Source: an archaeon (GTDB lineage: Archaea > Nanobdellota > Nanobdellia > Woesearchaeales > GW2011-AR9). From it: DNA of 40,362 nt. Below the pieces are notes generated by a model. It was given only the letters and a program-made list of their open reading frames with translations. It was not told the origin of the DNA and did no database searches. Position 1 is the first letter of the stretch. Each line of letters starts with the position of its first letter. Location: NCBI GenBank assembly GCA_023265925.1, contig JAHFSD010000007.1, positions 1 through 40,362 on the forward strand. Reading direction: 5' to 3'. The translations under genes and the position numbers were made by a program. This document shows positions 38,567-40,362 of this stretch, piece after piece.

Positions 38567-38803
38567 AATTGCGCTAATTTAGTGATATTATATCCAGCGC
38601 AATTTCCTGATAGACAATTGCGTATCAAAGTCATGAAAATGCGGGAAAGCGCCTCACCACGGACTAAAGTCCGTGGCTTGAACTGAGGCGCTTTCTTGCC
38701 CCCGCATTTTCAGGACACGAAAAAGCCAGAGCCTTTCATCTATGGGCTAAAGCCCGTAGCTTTCTGGCTTTTTCCGTGTAACATAATCAACGCAATTGTC
38801 TAT
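38567..38803. repeat. Composite hairpin element E
   Basis: The first hairpin is 38567-38575/38596-38604 (9 bp). The second has a 14-bp outer stem (38610-38623/38790-38803) whose start, TTGCGTATCAAAGTC, matches the A/D element (CTGCGTGTCAAAGTG). Its loop holds extra helices: 38634-38645/38701-38712 (12 bp), 38646-38656/38684-38694 (11 bp), a CCACGGACT palindrome (38657-38676), and 38715-38729/38764-38779 with a TATGGGCT palindrome inside. Confidence 0.85.
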
Positions 38804-38923
38804 ATTGATAAGCACTTTACTATCCTAGCAAAACACACTATTTGTTTCGCACAAAAAAGAAAGCCCCTTATTTTAGGGGGGAAGAAGGGAAGATTTATAT
38901 CATTTTCTGTTTCTTAGCTGAAT

Positions 38924-39562
38924 ATGACCTATAAACTAATTTGCTTTGACCTGGACGGCGTCATTTTCCAAGATGTTAATTTCTGGATGGAATTGCATAC
39001 AAAGTTTGGAACACTGGAAGAGGGAAAAAGGCTGACTAAAGAGTATTTGCACCACAATTATGATAAATTAGTGGAAGAAGTTGTAATAAAACTATGGAAG
39101 GGAAAAGATGCTAAACCCTATTATGAACTGGTGAATTCCCTCCAGTATCTTCCCGGGGTGAAAAAAGTATTTTCGTACATGAAGAAAAAGGATCTGGTTT
39201 CAGCGATCATCAGTGCTTCCAGTATTGACGCTGCCCGAAGGGTTCAGCACGATTACGGCGTAGACCACCTTTTCGCCAACGAATTAGTCATCCGAGATGG
39301 TAAAGTCAGCGGTGAATTTATCTGGCCCATCGGAGCAGGAAAGCACAAGAAGGCCGAGATTATCCGACATTTGTGCAAGGATTTAGGAATCTCCACCACA
39401 GAAGCCATCTACATTGGCGATAGTGAGGCCGACATTGAGGCCTTTCAGGAAGTGGGCTTGGCGATTGCCTTTAATCCGCAGTCGGAAGAGCTGAAGAAGG
39501 TGGCAGATTATATCGTAGAAAGCAAAACACTGGCAGCGATACTCCCTTACTTACCAGCCTAA
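38924..39562 (+). CDS. HAD-superfamily phosphatase, SerB-like
   Basis: This 212-residue phosphohydrolase has the four HAD motifs: I FDLDGVIF (residues 8-15) with the nucleophile Asp, II SASSID (about 97-102), III Lys in AGKHKKAEI, and IV GDSEADIEAF (about 165-174). The layout is closest to phosphoserine phosphatases (HAD-IB), but specificity cannot be read from sequence. A TATA-like ATTTATATC (38893-38901) precedes leaderless ATG 38924. It overlaps ABCE1 by 4 bp tail-to-tail. Confidence 0.88.
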   Translation: MTYKLICFDLDGVIFQDVNFWMELHTKFGTLEEGKRLTKEYLHHNYDKLVEEVVIKLWKGKDAKPYYELVNSLQYLPGVKKVFSYMKKKDLVSAIISASSIDAARRVQHDYGVDHLFANELVIRDGKVSGEFIWPIGAGKHKKAEIIRHLCKDLGISTTEAIYIGDSEADIEAFQEVGLAIAFNPQSEELKKVADYIVESKTLAAILPYLPA

Positions 39563-40362
39563 CTATAATACCACTTCCCTTCCGCCCGTTGCTCCCGGTC
39601 TTTCACACTATTAAGCTTGTTAATGCGGGGACGATGAGAGGTCTGATCCCTTCTCAGTGTAATCCCTAACTCCTGCAAAAACAAATTCATCCCTTCTTCC
39701 ATCGTAAACGGCCCTTGCAATATCCCTGACTTTGCCGGTTCGCCCGTAAATACCATCAAGCGATCCGAGACGTAGTCAATGAACATCAGGTCATGATCCA
39801 CGATCAGAATGGTCGCCTCCCGCTCGTTGGCAACGTTCTTGATCACCTTGCTGACAATCAGCCGCTGCTCGACGTCCAGGTAGGCTGAAGGCTCGTCCAA
39901 TAAAAAAAGCTGGGCATCCTGCGCTAAGCATTTGGCAATCGAGACGCGCTGCAGTTCTCCTCCCGAAAGCTGGCTCAATTTTCGGGTGAACAGGCTTTCC
40001 AGCGTTAGCGGAGTAATTAACTGGTGGCTGTATTTTTGAATCGCTTCCTGCAGGAATTCTGCCACCAGCTGTTCCGAAGATGTCTCCAGGTACTGCGGCT
40101 TGTACGCTACTTTTATTTCTTTATCGATAAAGCCGCTGTCGGGAGGAATAATTCCCGCCACAATCTTGATAAACGAGGTCTTGCCGATGCCATTCTCGCC
40201 CAACACGCCCACAATCTCATTTTTATGCAGGATTCCTTCTTTCGTCTGCAGCCTAAAATTGCCCAGTTGCTTCTGGATACCTTTCCACGAAAACAACACT
40301 TGCGCCTTTCCCCGCTGCCGGTCCTGCACCTTCTCAAACTTGACGGGATGGTCACGAAAACG
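39559..40362 (-). CDS. ABCE1/RLI ribosome-recycling ATPase, C-terminal part
   Basis: The frame is open to the window edge, so the gene is cut. The visible 267 residues cover the second nucleotide-binding domain of ABCE1, which splits ribosomes after termination. An RFRDHPVKFEKV linker precedes Walker A GENGIGKTS. Then come the ABC signature LSGGELQRVSIAKCL, Walker B LFLLDEPSAYLDVEQR and the switch His IVDHDLMFIDY. The C terminus ends in the usual basic region (RRDQTSHRPRINKLNS). The Fe-S and first ATPase domains must lie beyond 40362. Confidence 0.93.
   Translation of the reverse strand, partial: RFRDHPVKFEKVQDRQRGKAQVLFSWKGIQKQLGNFRLQTKEGILHKNEIVGVLGENGIGKTSFIKIVAGIIPPDSGFIDKEIKVAYKPQYLETSSEQLVAEFLQEAIQKYSHQLITPLTLESLFTRKLSQLSGGELQRVSIAKCLAQDAQLFLLDEPSAYLDVEQRLIVSKVIKNVANEREATILIVDHDLMFIDYVSDRLMVFTGEPAKSGILQGPFTMEEGMNLFLQELGITLRRDQTSHRPRINKLNSVKDREQRAEGKWYYS

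Overview
The window looks like a chromosomal segment of a DPANN-type archaeon, most like Woesearchaeales or a relative. This placement is inferred from gene content, because no phylogeny could be run. Archaeal markers include ribosomal protein uS15, archaeal RNase P RNA, Sec61-beta/SecG, the nascent polypeptide-associated complex (NAC) protein, archaeal-type glutamyl-tRNA synthetase, a YchF/OLA1-like TGS GTPase, ABCE1/RLI, an XPD-like Fe-S helicase and intron-bearing tRNAs. TATA boxes lie about 25 bp before many start codons, so most first genes seem leaderless. Downstream operon genes tend to carry GGAGG/GGTG ribosome binding sites.

Layout. 0-6 kb: XPD-like helicase, small winged-helix protein, cysteine-rich exported protein, rps15, RNase P RNA and a YyaL-type thioredoxin-fold protein. 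6-7.8 kb: a VapBC-like module between two exact 25-bp repeats, then a secretion/translation cluster (SecG, two small membrane proteins, NAC). 7.8-14.6 kb: an accessory stretch of hypothetical proteins, a MinD-like ATPase, DUF4258/DUF2283 and PIN-type modules, punctuated by four two-hairpin intergenic elements. 14.6-21 kb: hydrolase and phosphoglycerate kinase sharing one divergent TATA box, a coiled-coil protein, a two-gene module sitting at the 3' end of the YchF-like GTPase gene with a displaced copy of its last codons, a Nudix-like protein and a DUF457 membrane protein. 21-22.7 kb: an RNA hub with tRNA-Tyr (2 introns), tRNA-Gly (3 introns), tRNA-Ile with anticodon UAU (3 introns) and an unrecognised structured RNA of about 420 nt. 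22.9-30.7 kb: NnrD, nucleotidyltransferase/HEPN genes with an operator-like repeat cluster, GltX, tiny membrane proteins, and an operon of AAA_28 P-loop, CYTH and deoxynucleoside-kinase-like proteins. 30.7-40.4 kb: purB with a structured leader, a DUF4258/YgiT module, purA, PRC-barrel, a bacterial-type Lgt, DUF99, a GNAT protein opposed by a 50-residue antisense-side gene, a HAD phosphatase, and the 3' part of ABCE1 running off the window.

The strongest candidates for something undescribed are: (1) three neighbouring tRNA genes interrupted by eight short introns, most at non-canonical positions, whose removal gives standard cloverleaves; (2) the structured RNA at 22231-22652, which shares its TATA box with tRNA-Ile; and (3) at least seven two-hairpin elements in two families, where stems change by compensating substitutions while the hairpin design is kept. 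No transposase or integrase gene is visible.
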